NCBI GenBank assembly: GCA_964606165.1
Contig: CAZSFQ010000018.1
Location: forward strand, 1-31,735
Direction: 5' to 3'
DNA from: UBA4923 sp964606165
GTDB taxonomy: Bacteria; Bacillota; Clostridia; Saccharofermentanales; DTU023
DNA length: 31,735 nt
Positions 21,949 through 30,218 of this stretch are shown in pieces; position 1 is the stretch's first letter; every line of letters starts with the position of its first letter. A program made the position numbers and the translations under genes. The notes under the pieces were generated by a model. That model was not told the DNA's origin, ran no database searches, and saw only the letters and a list, made by a program, of their open reading frames with translations.

Positions 21949-23892
21949 ATGAAAATGCATGACCTGCAAACGAAAGCGAATCGTGTGACTGCTTCCCTGG
22001 CCTGGCGAAAGCCTGCCGCACTCTGGTTCCTGCCCTTGATCTTCCTCTTCATCTTCACCACCCTTCCGCTGCTGTCGGAGCGGGGCCTCTGGCCCTTTAC
22101 CGCTCATTTTTTTAACGGTCTCCTATTCATGGTCATGAGCTTTGTTCTGGTACACCAATTCTTCGGCTTTGTCCACCGGATGGATCGGACGGACTTCTAT
22201 TTTTCACTGCCCTCAAGCCGGACGAAACTATTCGCCTGGCTTAACCTGAGCGCCCTGGTGCATCTGGCCGGGCCTTCGCTTGTCATCATGGGCTTGAACA
22301 CCCTTCTTGCCAGCCTGCTTCCCCACACCGAAACCGGGTGGTATGACTATACCCCCTCCCCCACTGCTATTTGGATCAGTTATGCCGGCCTCCTCATCAG
22401 GATCTTCTATTTCTTTTTTCTCCTGGAAGTCTGTTACCTGATCACGGAGAAAGCCCTGACCGCCCTTGGTTTCTTCGTCATGCTCAACATCATCTGGCCG
22501 CTCATGCTTTTTTCTTTCAGTGATGCCACCAGTCAGTTTTTGCCGGGCTTCATCAACCCCCTTGTGACAGCTCTGGAAAAGCCTTCTTCCTTGATGGTCG
22601 TTTTGTTTCAGCTCTTCTCACCTGCCTTTTTTACAGGCGGACTGGCGCACTATCACTTGCCCCTGGGCTTGATGACCCTGGGCATGACCTCCCTCGCTTT
22701 CTGCCTCTTCCGCGCCAGAAAGGCCGGCTACAGCTCAGGCGAGGGCTCCGTAAATTGGCCTTTCCTGCTGATTCAATGGATGGGCGTGATCACCCTGTCC
22801 CTGCTGGGAGGTTATGGGGCCCACTATCTGCGGGTATGGACGACGGATTCCGAGTTCACACCGGTCAACCTTTCCCCCGCGCCCTTTCTGATCGGCACGG
22901 GCCTTGGCTTCCTCCTGTCTCTTTGGATCTTCAATCTGATCAGCGGCAAGGGCAAAATCCGCTGGCGGTCCATGCTTGCTGCCGCGCTGGCGGCGGCCTT
23001 GCCTTACGCCGTCTGGCTTTGCATCGTCATGACGGGTGCCGGCGGCTTCTCAACCAGACTGCCGGAGGCTGACAGCTTGAAGCGGGCAGGCATTTACTAT
23101 CCAGGAGCTTATTTTTCACCCTTTGGGCGTGAGGAAAGCAGGCCCTTTCTGCTGGAGTTGACCACAGAGCAGGATCTTGCCCTCCTGGCTGAAATTTACC
23201 GTTCGGTCCTTTCGCCTGACAATCCTGGCCTGGACCTGCCCCGCACCCTGTCCAGCAAGGGGCAGTCACGCGATTTTGTCCGGCTTAAAAATCCTTTCAT
23301 CCTTCCCTACGGCGGAAATGAGATCTATTACCCCCATTTGCCTGAGACACACCTGATCCTTGAAACAAAAGACGGGCGAAGCTGTGAGCGGTCGCTGACC
23401 CTGCCGCTCTATGCCAACAATCCCGACTACCTGCAGCTGCTCAGACAGAATGACCTTTTTTTCATGGCCGAGCTGAGCGATTATGCGGCAGTTGACAAGT
23501 TCCATGTTACTTACAGACTGGAGGCTACGCCCTACGCATCTGCCACAGACAAAGAAGCGTGGATCCATCCGCTCATGGCTGCCGGGGAAGAGGATGATTA
23601 CCCTTTTGAATCCCTGATGCAGCACATGACCTATTACATCGCTTTGTCCCTGGGGGGGCAGGATGACCGGGCCTTAGCCGGGCTGGTTGCCAGGGCCCCC
23701 TGCCTGATTCATGTCAGGCTGGAACTGCCGACCGGGTCAGCGGCTTCCGGGGATCAGCCGGCAATCACCCTGCCGGTCGATCCTGAACGAGTCCCGGGTC
23801 TGCGCGAGCTCATTGATCAGGAGCTTGAAATCTATGAAATGGTTACCATGGACCCCCGGGACCCGGGTGAAGACAGGCCTGCTTTCGATTAA
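21949..23892 (+). CDS. Large two-part membrane protein of the GntR-ABC operon
   Basis: A 647-residue protein. Roughly residues 20-365 contain about ten hydrophobic helices similar to ABC-2 permeases, and HRMDRTDFYFSLPSSRTKLF (about 75-94) is the conserved cytoplasmic segment seen in YtrC/YtrD-like proteins. Residues 370-647 form a large soluble domain with alternating strands and few hydrophobic stretches, probably outside the cell; similar domains are annotated as DUF6449 in related Clostridia, but I cannot confirm the match. Its stop overlaps the converging amrS stop by four bases. It should act with the ATPase and the smaller permease; the transported molecule is unknown. Confidence 0.75.
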   Translation: MKMHDLQTKANRVTASLAWRKPAALWFLPLIFLFIFTTLPLLSERGLWPFTAHFFNGLLFMVMSFVLVHQFFGFVHRMDRTDFYFSLPSSRTKLFAWLNLSALVHLAGPSLVIMGLNTLLASLLPHTETGWYDYTPSPTAIWISYAGLLIRIFYFFFLLEVCYLITEKALTALGFFVMLNIIWPLMLFSFSDATSQFLPGFINPLVTALEKPSSLMVVLFQLFSPAFFTGGLAHYHLPLGLMTLGMTSLAFCLFRARKAGYSSGEGSVNWPFLLIQWMGVITLSLLGGYGAHYLRVWTTDSEFTPVNLSPAPFLIGTGLGFLLSLWIFNLISGKGKIRWRSMLAAALAAALPYAVWLCIVMTGAGGFSTRLPEADSLKRAGIYYPGAYFSPFGREESRPFLLELTTEQDLALLAEIYRSVLSPDNPGLDLPRTLSSKGQSRDFVRLKNPFILPYGGNEIYYPHLPETHLILETKDGRSCERSLTLPLYANNPDYLQLLRQNDLFFMAELSDYAAVDKFHVTYRLEATPYASATDKEAWIHPLMAAGEEDDYPFESLMQHMTYYIALSLGGQDDRALAGLVARAPCLIHVRLELPTGSAASGDQPAITLPVDPERVPGLRELIDQELEIYEMVTMDPRDPGEDRPAFD

Positions 23893-24734
23893 TGGATATT
23901 GCCAAGGTTGACCCGCTCCAGTGACTCCCTGGCGATGTCGCGCAGCCGGTATAGAATCTCTTTTGGCGTCGCGGGTGCGTCGTACTGGTAGCAGGGAAAG
24001 TAGCGCGACAGGTGGAGGGGGATTTTGGGATCAATGGAGGCCAGGAAGGCCGCTTCGGACCGCATCTCTTCCTCATCGTCGGACAGGCCGGGCACTACCA
24101 GGGTTGTTATCTCAACATGGGAGACTTCACAGGTAAGCCGGATGGTGCGCAAGGTGACGTCCAGCCGCCCCCCGAGTTTCCTGTATCCTTGATCGCTGAA
24201 TGCTTTCAGGTCAATATTCCATGCTGTAATGAGCGGCAGCAATTCCTGGAGCGGGCCTTCTTCGATCTGTCCATTGGTAACAACGACCGTTTCCAGGCCC
24301 GCTTCCCTGGCAAGTATTGATGTGTCACGAACGTACTCGTATCCGACAAGGGGTTCGTTGTAGGTAAAGGCAATGCCGATATTTCCCCGGTCCCTGTATG
24401 CCAGCGCTTTACTGACCAACTCTTCCGGACTTACCCTGGCCGTGCGTCTTGAAGCCGCGGCCTGGCGGGCGATCTCATAATTCTGGCAAAAGGGACAGGC
24501 CATGTTGCAGCCGTAGCTGCCGGCAGAAAGAATGGAAGTCCCCGGGTGAAAATAGTAGAGCGGCTTCTTCTCAATGGGGTCCAGCGCCAGGCTGGTCAAC
24601 TGTCCGTAATTTGCGGGAATGACCACACCATCCCTGACCGTCCGCGCCCGGCAATAGCCAAGGCCGCCCTCAGGGATGCGGCAGTGACGCCAGCACACCT
24701 CGCAGACGACCGGATCACCCCTATCATTCTTCAT
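23889..24734 (-). CDS. amrS: AmmeMemoRadiSam system radical SAM enzyme
   Basis: A 281-residue radical SAM protein related to pyruvate formate-lyase activating enzymes. The cluster motif CxxxCxxC is C76, C80 and C83 (GCNMACPFCQNYE). An N-terminal cysteine group (C11, C14, C18, C28) is characteristic of this family and may bind a metal. TFNEPL-like FTYNEPLVGYE and the later VTNGQIEE, WNIDLKAF segments match the PFL-activase fold. I start at the ATG at 24734, which overlaps the AMMECR1 gene by 11 bases; the longer frame lacks family similarity. The biochemical reaction of the system is not known to me. Confidence 0.92.
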   Translation of the reverse strand: MKNDRGDPVVCEVCWRHCRIPEGGLGYCRARTVRDGVVIPANYGQLTSLALDPIEKKPLYYFHPGTSILSAGSYGCNMACPFCQNYEIARQAAASRRTARVSPEELVSKALAYRDRGNIGIAFTYNEPLVGYEYVRDTSILAREAGLETVVVTNGQIEEGPLQELLPLITAWNIDLKAFSDQGYRKLGGRLDVTLRTIRLTCEVSHVEITTLVVPGLSDDEEEMRSEAAFLASIDPKIPLHLSRYFPCYQYDAPATPKEILYRLRDIARESLERVNLGNIH

Positions 24735-25245
24735 AACGGGTGACCTCAAAGCGCTCCATCTTGTAAGATTCATGGGGATGAATCCCCGCCTTGGCCAGGG
24801 CGATCGACACCTGTTCCTGTACTGTGTCGATGCCGTCAAGATTGGGAAGGAGGAGTCCCCGTCTTAAGCCTTTCGAGACAATCACGCCGTAACGGACCGG
24901 ATCGAGTTCCGCCATGGCCTCAACCGGCTCTGCTTCACCAAGCACATCAACACTGATGACAAGATCCTCCAGCTCCTCCGGCCGCACGCGCGGGAAGCGG
25001 GGATCTTCGGTCGCCGCAGCCATGGCATTGCAGATAATTTCTTCAGCCAGTGATTTTCGCACAGGTGATATGGTACCGATGCAACCGCGAAGGCAATCTG
25101 ATTTGTAGAGTGTGACGAAAGCGCCCGCGCGTTTGTCAAGCAACTGGTCCGGAGTACCCGCGGGAATTTCCAGCGCTTTTCTCTTTATAAGCCAGGATTC
25201 GATCGAGGCACGGGCGAGCGTCGTATAAGGGTTTTTTCCTGCCAT
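24724..25245 (-). CDS. amrA: AmmeMemoRadiSam system protein A (AMMECR1 domain)
   Basis: A 173-residue AMMECR1-domain protein. The family hallmark LRGCIGT appears as DCLRGCIGTISPV (about 68-80), followed by AAATEDPRFPRV and VISVDVLGEAEPV, all typical. The ATG at 25245 is favoured over an upstream start because the domain begins at once (NPYTTLARASIESWL). It sits between the Memo-like gene (11-base gap) and the radical SAM gene (11-base overlap), the standard order of this cassette. Human AMMECR1 function is also unclear, so no activity is assigned. Confidence 0.92.
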   Translation of the reverse strand: MAGKNPYTTLARASIESWLIKRKALEIPAGTPDQLLDKRAGAFVTLYKSDCLRGCIGTISPVRKSLAEEIICNAMAAATEDPRFPRVRPEELEDLVISVDVLGEAEPVEAMAELDPVRYGVIVSKGLRRGLLLPNLDGIDTVQEQVSIALAKAGIHPHESYKMERFEVTRYEE

Positions 25246-25256
25246 AGTCTTCACCG

Positions 25257-26054
25257 TCAGTTTGGTGTGAAGGAGGCGACAGCATAGCCGACGCCAAAGG
25301 GGCCCTGGTAGGAGTAAAGCTCTGCCTCGAAGGATCTGCCGTCCAGGGCTCCTGTCATCATCTGGAAGGAACGCAGGCCGCACTCAGCAGCCTCCTCCAG
25401 GGTGGCCGGATCCATGGTGAAGAGAGCCTCCAGGTCACCCTCGTTGAATATCCTTACAATCTCAGAGTCGAAACGCGGTCCTTCCGGCTTGAATCCATAG
25501 GGGCCGTCTTTTTTCAGGACATGGGACAGATCGCCGCTGGCGATAAAAACCGCCCGGCGCCCAAGTTTTTCAGAGACCTGGGCTGCCGCACGGCCGATTT
25601 CCCGGTGAGTCGTGGCCGGAAGCAGCGACAAGCCGATCAGGACAAGACGAAAGTCCCGGTATTGTTCGTGGATGAAGCGCAGAGGGATCAGGGTACCGTG
25701 ATCCAGCCCCCGGCGGCCCAGCGACATGACGGAAGCGCTGAGCGCACGGCGCAGCAGCGCCTCGCGCAGCGCATCGGCAAAGCCCTTGTCAATGGATACT
25801 TCCTCACGGATACCCCGCACGCCAAATGCGCTGAGATCGCCTGTTTCGTGGTCTCCCCCCAGGATAAAAAAACCATCGGCAAAGAGGGGGGCATGGGGGG
25901 AGGAAAGGATGATGGTGTCGGGCTGCAGCTCCGCGATTTCACGCGCCATGCGCTGGAAAGCGGCGCTCGTCCTGGCGATGTCTTTTTCTTCTCCGCGTCC
26001 GACTTCCGGCAGGATGATCGGCGGGTGCGGTACCGCGTAAGCTTTCAATATCAT
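25257..26054 (-). CDS. amrB: AmmeMemoRadiSam system protein B (Memo/LigB-like)
   Basis: A 265-residue protein of the Memo family, structurally related to class III extradiol dioxygenase (LigB) proteins. Candidate metal ligands are His9 in VPHPPIILPEVG, the histidine in SSPHAPLFADG, the histidine in LDHGTLIPL and the one in IASGDLSHVL. These are positions where LigB-type enzymes place iron ligands. GGAGG precedes the ATG at 26054. It is the first gene of the three-gene cassette. Whether it oxidises anything in bacteria is unproven. Confidence 0.92.
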   Translation of the reverse strand: MILKAYAVPHPPIILPEVGRGEEKDIARTSAAFQRMAREIAELQPDTIILSSPHAPLFADGFFILGGDHETGDLSAFGVRGIREEVSIDKGFADALREALLRRALSASVMSLGRRGLDHGTLIPLRFIHEQYRDFRLVLIGLSLLPATTHREIGRAAAQVSEKLGRRAVFIASGDLSHVLKKDGPYGFKPEGPRFDSEIVRIFNEGDLEALFTMDPATLEEAAECGLRSFQMMTGALDGRSFEAELYSYQGPFGVGYAVASFTPN

Positions 26055-26123
26055 GGTTGATCCTCCCTTAACCCTTTTGGCATTACACGGGAGAATACCG
26101 GCCTTGCTGCTGGTTCGGTCAGG

Positions 26124-26858
26124 TCAGCCGATCATTCCCATGCAATATTCACAAGCGCCGTTTTCGTCGGGCATGGTGGACGCGCCGCAGTGCGGGCACT
26201 TCACACGCTGTTTCGGTTTGGCTTTTTCCTGTTTCTCTTCCATGGCGCCGTCGCGCATAGCGGTGAGCGTGTCGACGATTTCCTTGGCGTCACGTTCGGC
26301 TTCCTTATAGTCGGGATGACTCACACCGCCCTCGAGCGACGAATTGTTGACCTGAAGGCGCATTTGATTGACCCAGGGATGCGAAACATCAATCAGGACA
26401 AAAAAGTTATGGTAAATGACTTCTTTTGTCTTGGCAGGCACAGCGGGTTTTCCGTCTTTGGCCGGCACTGCTTTTTCCAGGGTTTCAACACGTGTGCCTT
26501 TTTCAACATCAACCCGGGCGCCAAGGATCTGTTCCGCGGAAAAAACGTCAGGGTTTGCGTCCTGGTACCGCTTTGTTTTTGTCAGGAACCAGAGGCCGCG
26601 CGCATCGTCAACGTAGAGCTTGAGCGATGAGCCGGCTGTCCTGGTCGGTTCGAAAGCCTTGACAATTTCCTGGTTGGCAGCCCTGTCCTCCAGATGCTGC
26701 TTCATCTCCTCAACAGTGAAGTTTTTTCTGCTGGACAGGTAGGGCGATTGTTTTTTCGCGCAATCCGAGCAAAGGCGCCCGTCTTTGACCTTTTTCCCTC
26801 CGAGAAGCCCAACTTTTCCTCCGCAGATATCGCAGTTTTTCCTGTCAAAGATTGCCAT
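26124..26858 (-). CDS. DUF4428-type double zinc-ribbon protein
   Basis: A 244-residue soluble protein with two cysteine pairs at each end. The N-terminal CDICGGKVGLLGG...CSDCAKK (about 10-40) is the DUF4428 zinc-binding signature, and CPHCGAS...CEYCMG at 220-241 is a second ribbon. The middle part is charged, with a Lys/Glu-rich stretch near 205-217. A possible strand-rich SHOCT/PH-like core lies between. GAAGGGAA precedes the ATG. It is 69 bases upstream of the amr cassette on the same strand and could share its transcript. No function is known. Confidence 0.78.
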   Translation of the reverse strand: MAIFDRKNCDICGGKVGLLGGKKVKDGRLCSDCAKKQSPYLSSRKNFTVEEMKQHLEDRAANQEIVKAFEPTRTAGSSLKLYVDDARGLWFLTKTKRYQDANPDVFSAEQILGARVDVEKGTRVETLEKAVPAKDGKPAVPAKTKEVIYHNFFVLIDVSHPWVNQMRLQVNNSSLEGGVSHPDYKEAERDAKEIVDTLTAMRDGAMEEKQEKAKPKQRVKCPHCGASTMPDENGACEYCMGMIG

Positions 26859-26914
26859 GGATAGATTCCCTTCGCTTGTTTAATTTAGTTTATCACGTCT
26901 GCCGGGTCTGACGC

Positions 26915-27676
26915 CTACGCGTCATCCGGTTCGCCTTCAGCCCCCTCATTTGTCACACTGATCTGCGGCGCGATCCAGGCTGACATCTCATCCAGCAGGG
27001 TGAGGGCAGGAACTTCTTCCATGTAGACATGAAGCGGAACCAGCTCCCTTACCTGCTCTTCCGGCATACCCGATACTTCCGTCAAATCTTTCACGTAACC
27101 GGAATAGGAGGCCAGGTCGAAGATTTGTCCCTGACGCTTGAGGTATTCACGCGCCAAAATGCGGAACAAAAAACTGGTCCGTCCCAGGTAAAGAACATAT
27201 TGGCGGATCTCTCCCTCATCCATGGTCGGAATGCCAAAATCCTGGCGCCCGGCTTCCTCCAGGGTCAGCTCCCGCTTCCTGGCATTATCCTCAAAGGCTT
27301 CGAGGCGTTTCATGCTCTCTTTCGTCGCCTCTTCATCATTTATCTCAAAGGTGCTGCGCTGGACGAGTTGCGGCATCAGGTAATTCATCAGGAGGGCATG
27401 TACCTGCTCCGAGACAATGGCGGCGGGAATTTCCCTTTTCAGCGTGTCCCGGTATTGCTCAACTGTTTCAACCCCCGGGATTTCTTCCTTCTTGACCATG
27501 TCGTCGGTCAGCAGATGTTCCTGGCCTTCCGGCAGCTCAATTGTACTGTGCTTTTCCGCCAGACCCTGGCACTGCAATTCAACAAACTCATCCATATCCG
27601 GCAGGATGAGTTCCGTCATCTCCCTGGGCAGATCGATGCTTTTATAATCGTAAATAAAGCTTACTTTTGTTTCCAT
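26915..27676 (-). CDS. Trigger-factor C-domain-like protein without PPIase domain
   Basis: A 253-residue acidic helical protein. The segment TVEQYRDTLKREI...HALLMNYLMPQLVQRSTFEI (about 70-117) resembles the start of the trigger factor C-terminal chaperone arms, and the rest is predicted largely helical. It lacks the ribosome-binding GFRxGKxP loop and has no recognisable FKBP-type PPIase domain, so it is not an ordinary trigger factor. It starts with ETKVSFIYDYKSIDLP, a beta-strand-like lead. AAGGAG precedes the ATG. The similarity is weak and read by eye; an unrelated helical protein is possible. Confidence 0.55.
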   Translation of the reverse strand: METKVSFIYDYKSIDLPREMTELILPDMDEFVELQCQGLAEKHSTIELPEGQEHLLTDDMVKKEEIPGVETVEQYRDTLKREIPAAIVSEQVHALLMNYLMPQLVQRSTFEINDEEATKESMKRLEAFEDNARKRELTLEEAGRQDFGIPTMDEGEIRQYVLYLGRTSFLFRILAREYLKRQGQIFDLASYSGYVKDLTEVSGMPEEQVRELVPLHVYMEEVPALTLLDEMSAWIAPQISVTNEGAEGEPDDA

Positions 27677-27825
27677 TTCCTTTTCTCCTTATAGGCAGCC
27701 CGGCAGAAAAAAGACTTGCGCCTGGCTCTGTTCTGAACTTCCATTGTACAGAATAACGGTCTTTGCCAGCTCTTGCCGTGCCGGGCAATACGCGAATCTG
27801 CTAGCAAGGCGCACTGGGCAAAAAA

Positions 27826-27854
27826 CGGACAGCCTGCTGGTATTGCTGTATAAT
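27826..27854 (+). promoter_or_regulatory. Candidate promoter of the TauE-like cluster
   Basis: A consensus TATAAT (27849-27854) is preceded, with a 17-base spacer, by CGGACA (27826-27831, four of six). AAGAAGGGG and the GTG start follow 7 and 25 bases later, giving a very short leader. Confidence 0.5.
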
Positions 27855-27878
27855 CGGGCGAAGAAGGGGTGCTCTGCC

Positions 27879-28622
27879 GTGGCTGTTTTTTTCATCGTTC
27901 TTTTTATCATGCACATCCTGGAGTCTATTGCCGGCTTTGGCTCAACATCGATTGGCATCCCCATTCTCGCGCTTGCGCTTGGAACGGAAACATCGGTCGC
28001 CCTTCTTTCAGCCTCCGGCCTGATTTTATGCCTGGTCGTTGCCGCCACCCAATACAAAAAAATCCAAAAGCGCGAACTGCTGATTATTCTCGCCGCGGTC
28101 ATCCCTATCCTGCCGGTTGGTTACCTGCTTTTCGCCAAACTTCGTCTCGTGGAATGGGCACTCCGGTTGATTATGGGCAGCGTCGTCACCTTGGTCGCGG
28201 CGCGCGAAATCTGGAGGCGCATCATCCGTAAGGATTCGAGTGATCCGCCCAAATGGCTGGTCTATTCTGCTTTTGGAATCGGTGCGATCGTGCAGGGCAT
28301 GTTTTCGATGGGCGGCGCCCTGATCAATGTCTACGCCCTGACCCGGATCAAGGATAAAGGCAGCTTCCGCGCTACCATGGTTATGGTTTGGCTTATCACA
28401 AATACAATATCGCTGATCTTTCGCGTTTTCGTTCTCCACTCCTATACGCGGACAATCTGGATCAACATTTTGTACTCGATTCCCCTTGTCTTCATCGCGT
28501 TTTTTATCGGCAACAAATTGCACAATAAGATACCCAATGAAAAGTTCGCCAACCTTGTCTATCTTGTTCAGCTTGTCAGCGGCCTCTTCTCCATCGCGGG
28601 AGGCGTCATGCTGATCCTATAA
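27879..28622 (+). CDS. TauE/SafE-family membrane permease, copy 1
   Basis: A 247-residue membrane protein of the TauE/SafE (DUF81) family, which includes exporters of sulfite, sulfoacetate and related organic anions. The family has two inverted halves: the first begins GFGSTSIGIPIL (about 20-31), and the second carries FSMGGALINVYALTRIKDK...FRATM. I use a GTG start at 27879 with AAGAAGGGG nine bases ahead. It gives exactly the length of copies 2 and 3 and the same N-terminus pattern; a longer ATG reading from 27744 passes through the promoter. The substrate is unknown. Confidence 0.85.
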   Translation: MAVFFIVLFIMHILESIAGFGSTSIGIPILALALGTETSVALLSASGLILCLVVAATQYKKIQKRELLIILAAVIPILPVGYLLFAKLRLVEWALRLIMGSVVTLVAAREIWRRIIRKDSSDPPKWLVYSAFGIGAIVQGMFSMGGALINVYALTRIKDKGSFRATMVMVWLITNTISLIFRVFVLHSYTRTIWINILYSIPLVFIAFFIGNKLHNKIPNEKFANLVYLVQLVSGLFSIAGGVMLIL

Positions 28623-28653
28623 CTGCCAGGAAAACCGGAGCGTCGGAAAGGCC

Positions 28654-29397
28654 ATGATCTATTTCTTCACCATACTTTTTTTCATGCTCATACTTGAAAC
28701 CGTGGTTGGTTTCGGGTCGACTTCCATTGGCATTCCCATTCTCTCTCTTTTCCTTGGTACGGAAAGATCGGTCAACCTGATGGCGACAACCGGGCTTTTC
28801 CTTTGCCTGGTCATCTTCCTCACCCAAGTCAGGAAAATGGACCGCCGCGAGTTTTTAATTATCGCAGCCAGCATCCTCCCCTTCCTGCCTGCCGGCTACC
28901 TCCTATACACGCAAATCAGGCCTTTCGAGTGGCTGCTCCGCCTGGTAATGGGTACAGTCGTAACCCTGGTCGCCGGACACGAACTATGGCGGCGCCTGAT
29001 TAAAAAGGACGACTCCGACCTGCCAACCTGGGCCATCTATACCTCACTTGCCTTGGGGGCTCTCGTGGAAGCCATGTTCTCCATGGGCGGACCGCTGATC
29101 AACGTCTACACCCTGACCCGGATTAAGGACAAGAGCGTCTTTCGGGCGACTATGTCCGCCATCTGGGTGCTGACCATAAGCTTTTCCATGGCTTACCGAA
29201 TTTTCTTCCTCCAGGCCTATACGGCCTCAACCTGGACCTGGATCGCCTATGCGCTCCCCCTCGTTGCCATTGGCTTTCTTCTTGGCAACAAACTGCACTA
29301 CAAGGTTCCGGGGGACAAGTTCATTACCCTTGTCTACAGTGTGCAGCTGATCAGCGGCCTGTTCTCGATCGCTGGCGGAATTCTGCTTCTCATGTGA
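28654..29397 (+). CDS. TauE/SafE-family membrane permease, copy 2
   Basis: A 247-residue paralogue, roughly half identical to copies 1 and 3 by eye. The conserved GFGSTSIGIPIL and FSMGGPLINVYTLTRIKDK motifs are intact. It differs in being richer in aromatic residues in the last third (TASTWTWIAY) and in replacing VQGMFSMG by VEAMFSMG. It begins 31 bases after copy 1, with a weak ribosome site, so expression may depend on copy 1 translation. Confidence 0.9.
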   Translation: MIYFFTILFFMLILETVVGFGSTSIGIPILSLFLGTERSVNLMATTGLFLCLVIFLTQVRKMDRREFLIIAASILPFLPAGYLLYTQIRPFEWLLRLVMGTVVTLVAGHELWRRLIKKDDSDLPTWAIYTSLALGALVEAMFSMGGPLINVYTLTRIKDKSVFRATMSAIWVLTISFSMAYRIFFLQAYTASTWTWIAYALPLVAIGFLLGNKLHYKVPGDKFITLVYSVQLISGLFSIAGGILLLM

Positions 29398-29452
29398 AGA
29401 CCCCGAATAATAGCGTATACTCTTTGGGAGATTGATTTGAGGTGTCATTGAC

Positions 29453-30199
29453 GTGATTTTCTATTTGATTCTGGTTCTTTTCATGAATGTCATCGAAGCC
29501 ATCGCAGGTTTCGGTTCAATTTCAATCGGTGTTCCGATTCTTTCGCTTTTTTGGGGGGCAGAAGTCTCCGTGGCCTTGTTCACAGCGACCAGTCTGCTCA
29601 TGCTGGCCATCATGCTGGTAACGCAATTTAGGAAAATCAACGGCCGTGAGCTTCTGATCATCCTCGCTTGCATCATACCCATCATGCCGGTTGGCTATTT
29701 GCTCTTCGCGAAACTTCGCTATGTCGAATGGGCCCTGCGGCTGATCATCGGCATCCTGGTTGCCCTCGTCAGCGGACGTGAACTCTTGAGGATTATTCGA
29801 AAAAAAGAACATAAAGAGATGCCAAAACCAGCCATGTACGCTTCTCTTGGCATTGGCGCGGTCCTGCAAGGCATGTTTTCCATGGGCGCGCCGCTCATCA
29901 ATATTTACGCCCTGAGCCGTATGAAAGACAAGGGAACCTTCCGGGCGACCATGGTTGCCGTCTGGATTGTCACCAATACCATCACGACCCTCTACCGGAT
30001 TTTTGTTCTGCACGTTTATACGACGGAGCTTGCGACAACGATCGCCTACGCGCTCCCGATTGTTGTCGTCGCCTTTCTAATTGGAAACTGGCTCCACCAC
30101 CGAATCCCCAACGAGAAGTTCTCCAGCTTCGTCTACCTGATCCAGTTTGTCGCCGGTTTGATCTCAATCGCCGGAGGTATCAGCAAACTGGTCGCTTAG
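29453..30199 (+). CDS. TauE/SafE-family membrane permease, copy 3
   Basis: A 248-residue paralogue starting with GTG; GAGGTG lies about nine bases upstream. It is closer to copy 1 than to copy 2 in several stretches, for example RELLIILA..IPI.PVGYLLFAKLR and GMFSMG. Motifs GFGSISIGVPIL and APLINIYALSRMKDK are kept. A TATACT at 29416-29421 in the 55-base gap might give it its own promoter, but no good -35 box is visible. It converges with maf, with only 19 bases between the stops. Confidence 0.9.
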   Translation: MIFYLILVLFMNVIEAIAGFGSISIGVPILSLFWGAEVSVALFTATSLLMLAIMLVTQFRKINGRELLIILACIIPIMPVGYLLFAKLRYVEWALRLIIGILVALVSGRELLRIIRKKEHKEMPKPAMYASLGIGAVLQGMFSMGAPLINIYALSRMKDKGTFRATMVAVWIVTNTITTLYRIFVLHVYTTELATTIAYALPIVVVAFLIGNWLHHRIPNEKFSSFVYLIQFVAGLISIAGGISKLVA

Positions 30200-30218
30200 G
30201 AAAACAAGACTCTTCCGG

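Noticed and set aside
27744..27878. Longer N-terminus for TauE-like copy 1
   Set aside because: It would run through the TATAAT promoter box and add a segment absent from copies 2 and 3; the GTG at 27879 has a good ribosome site and gives the same length as the paralogues.
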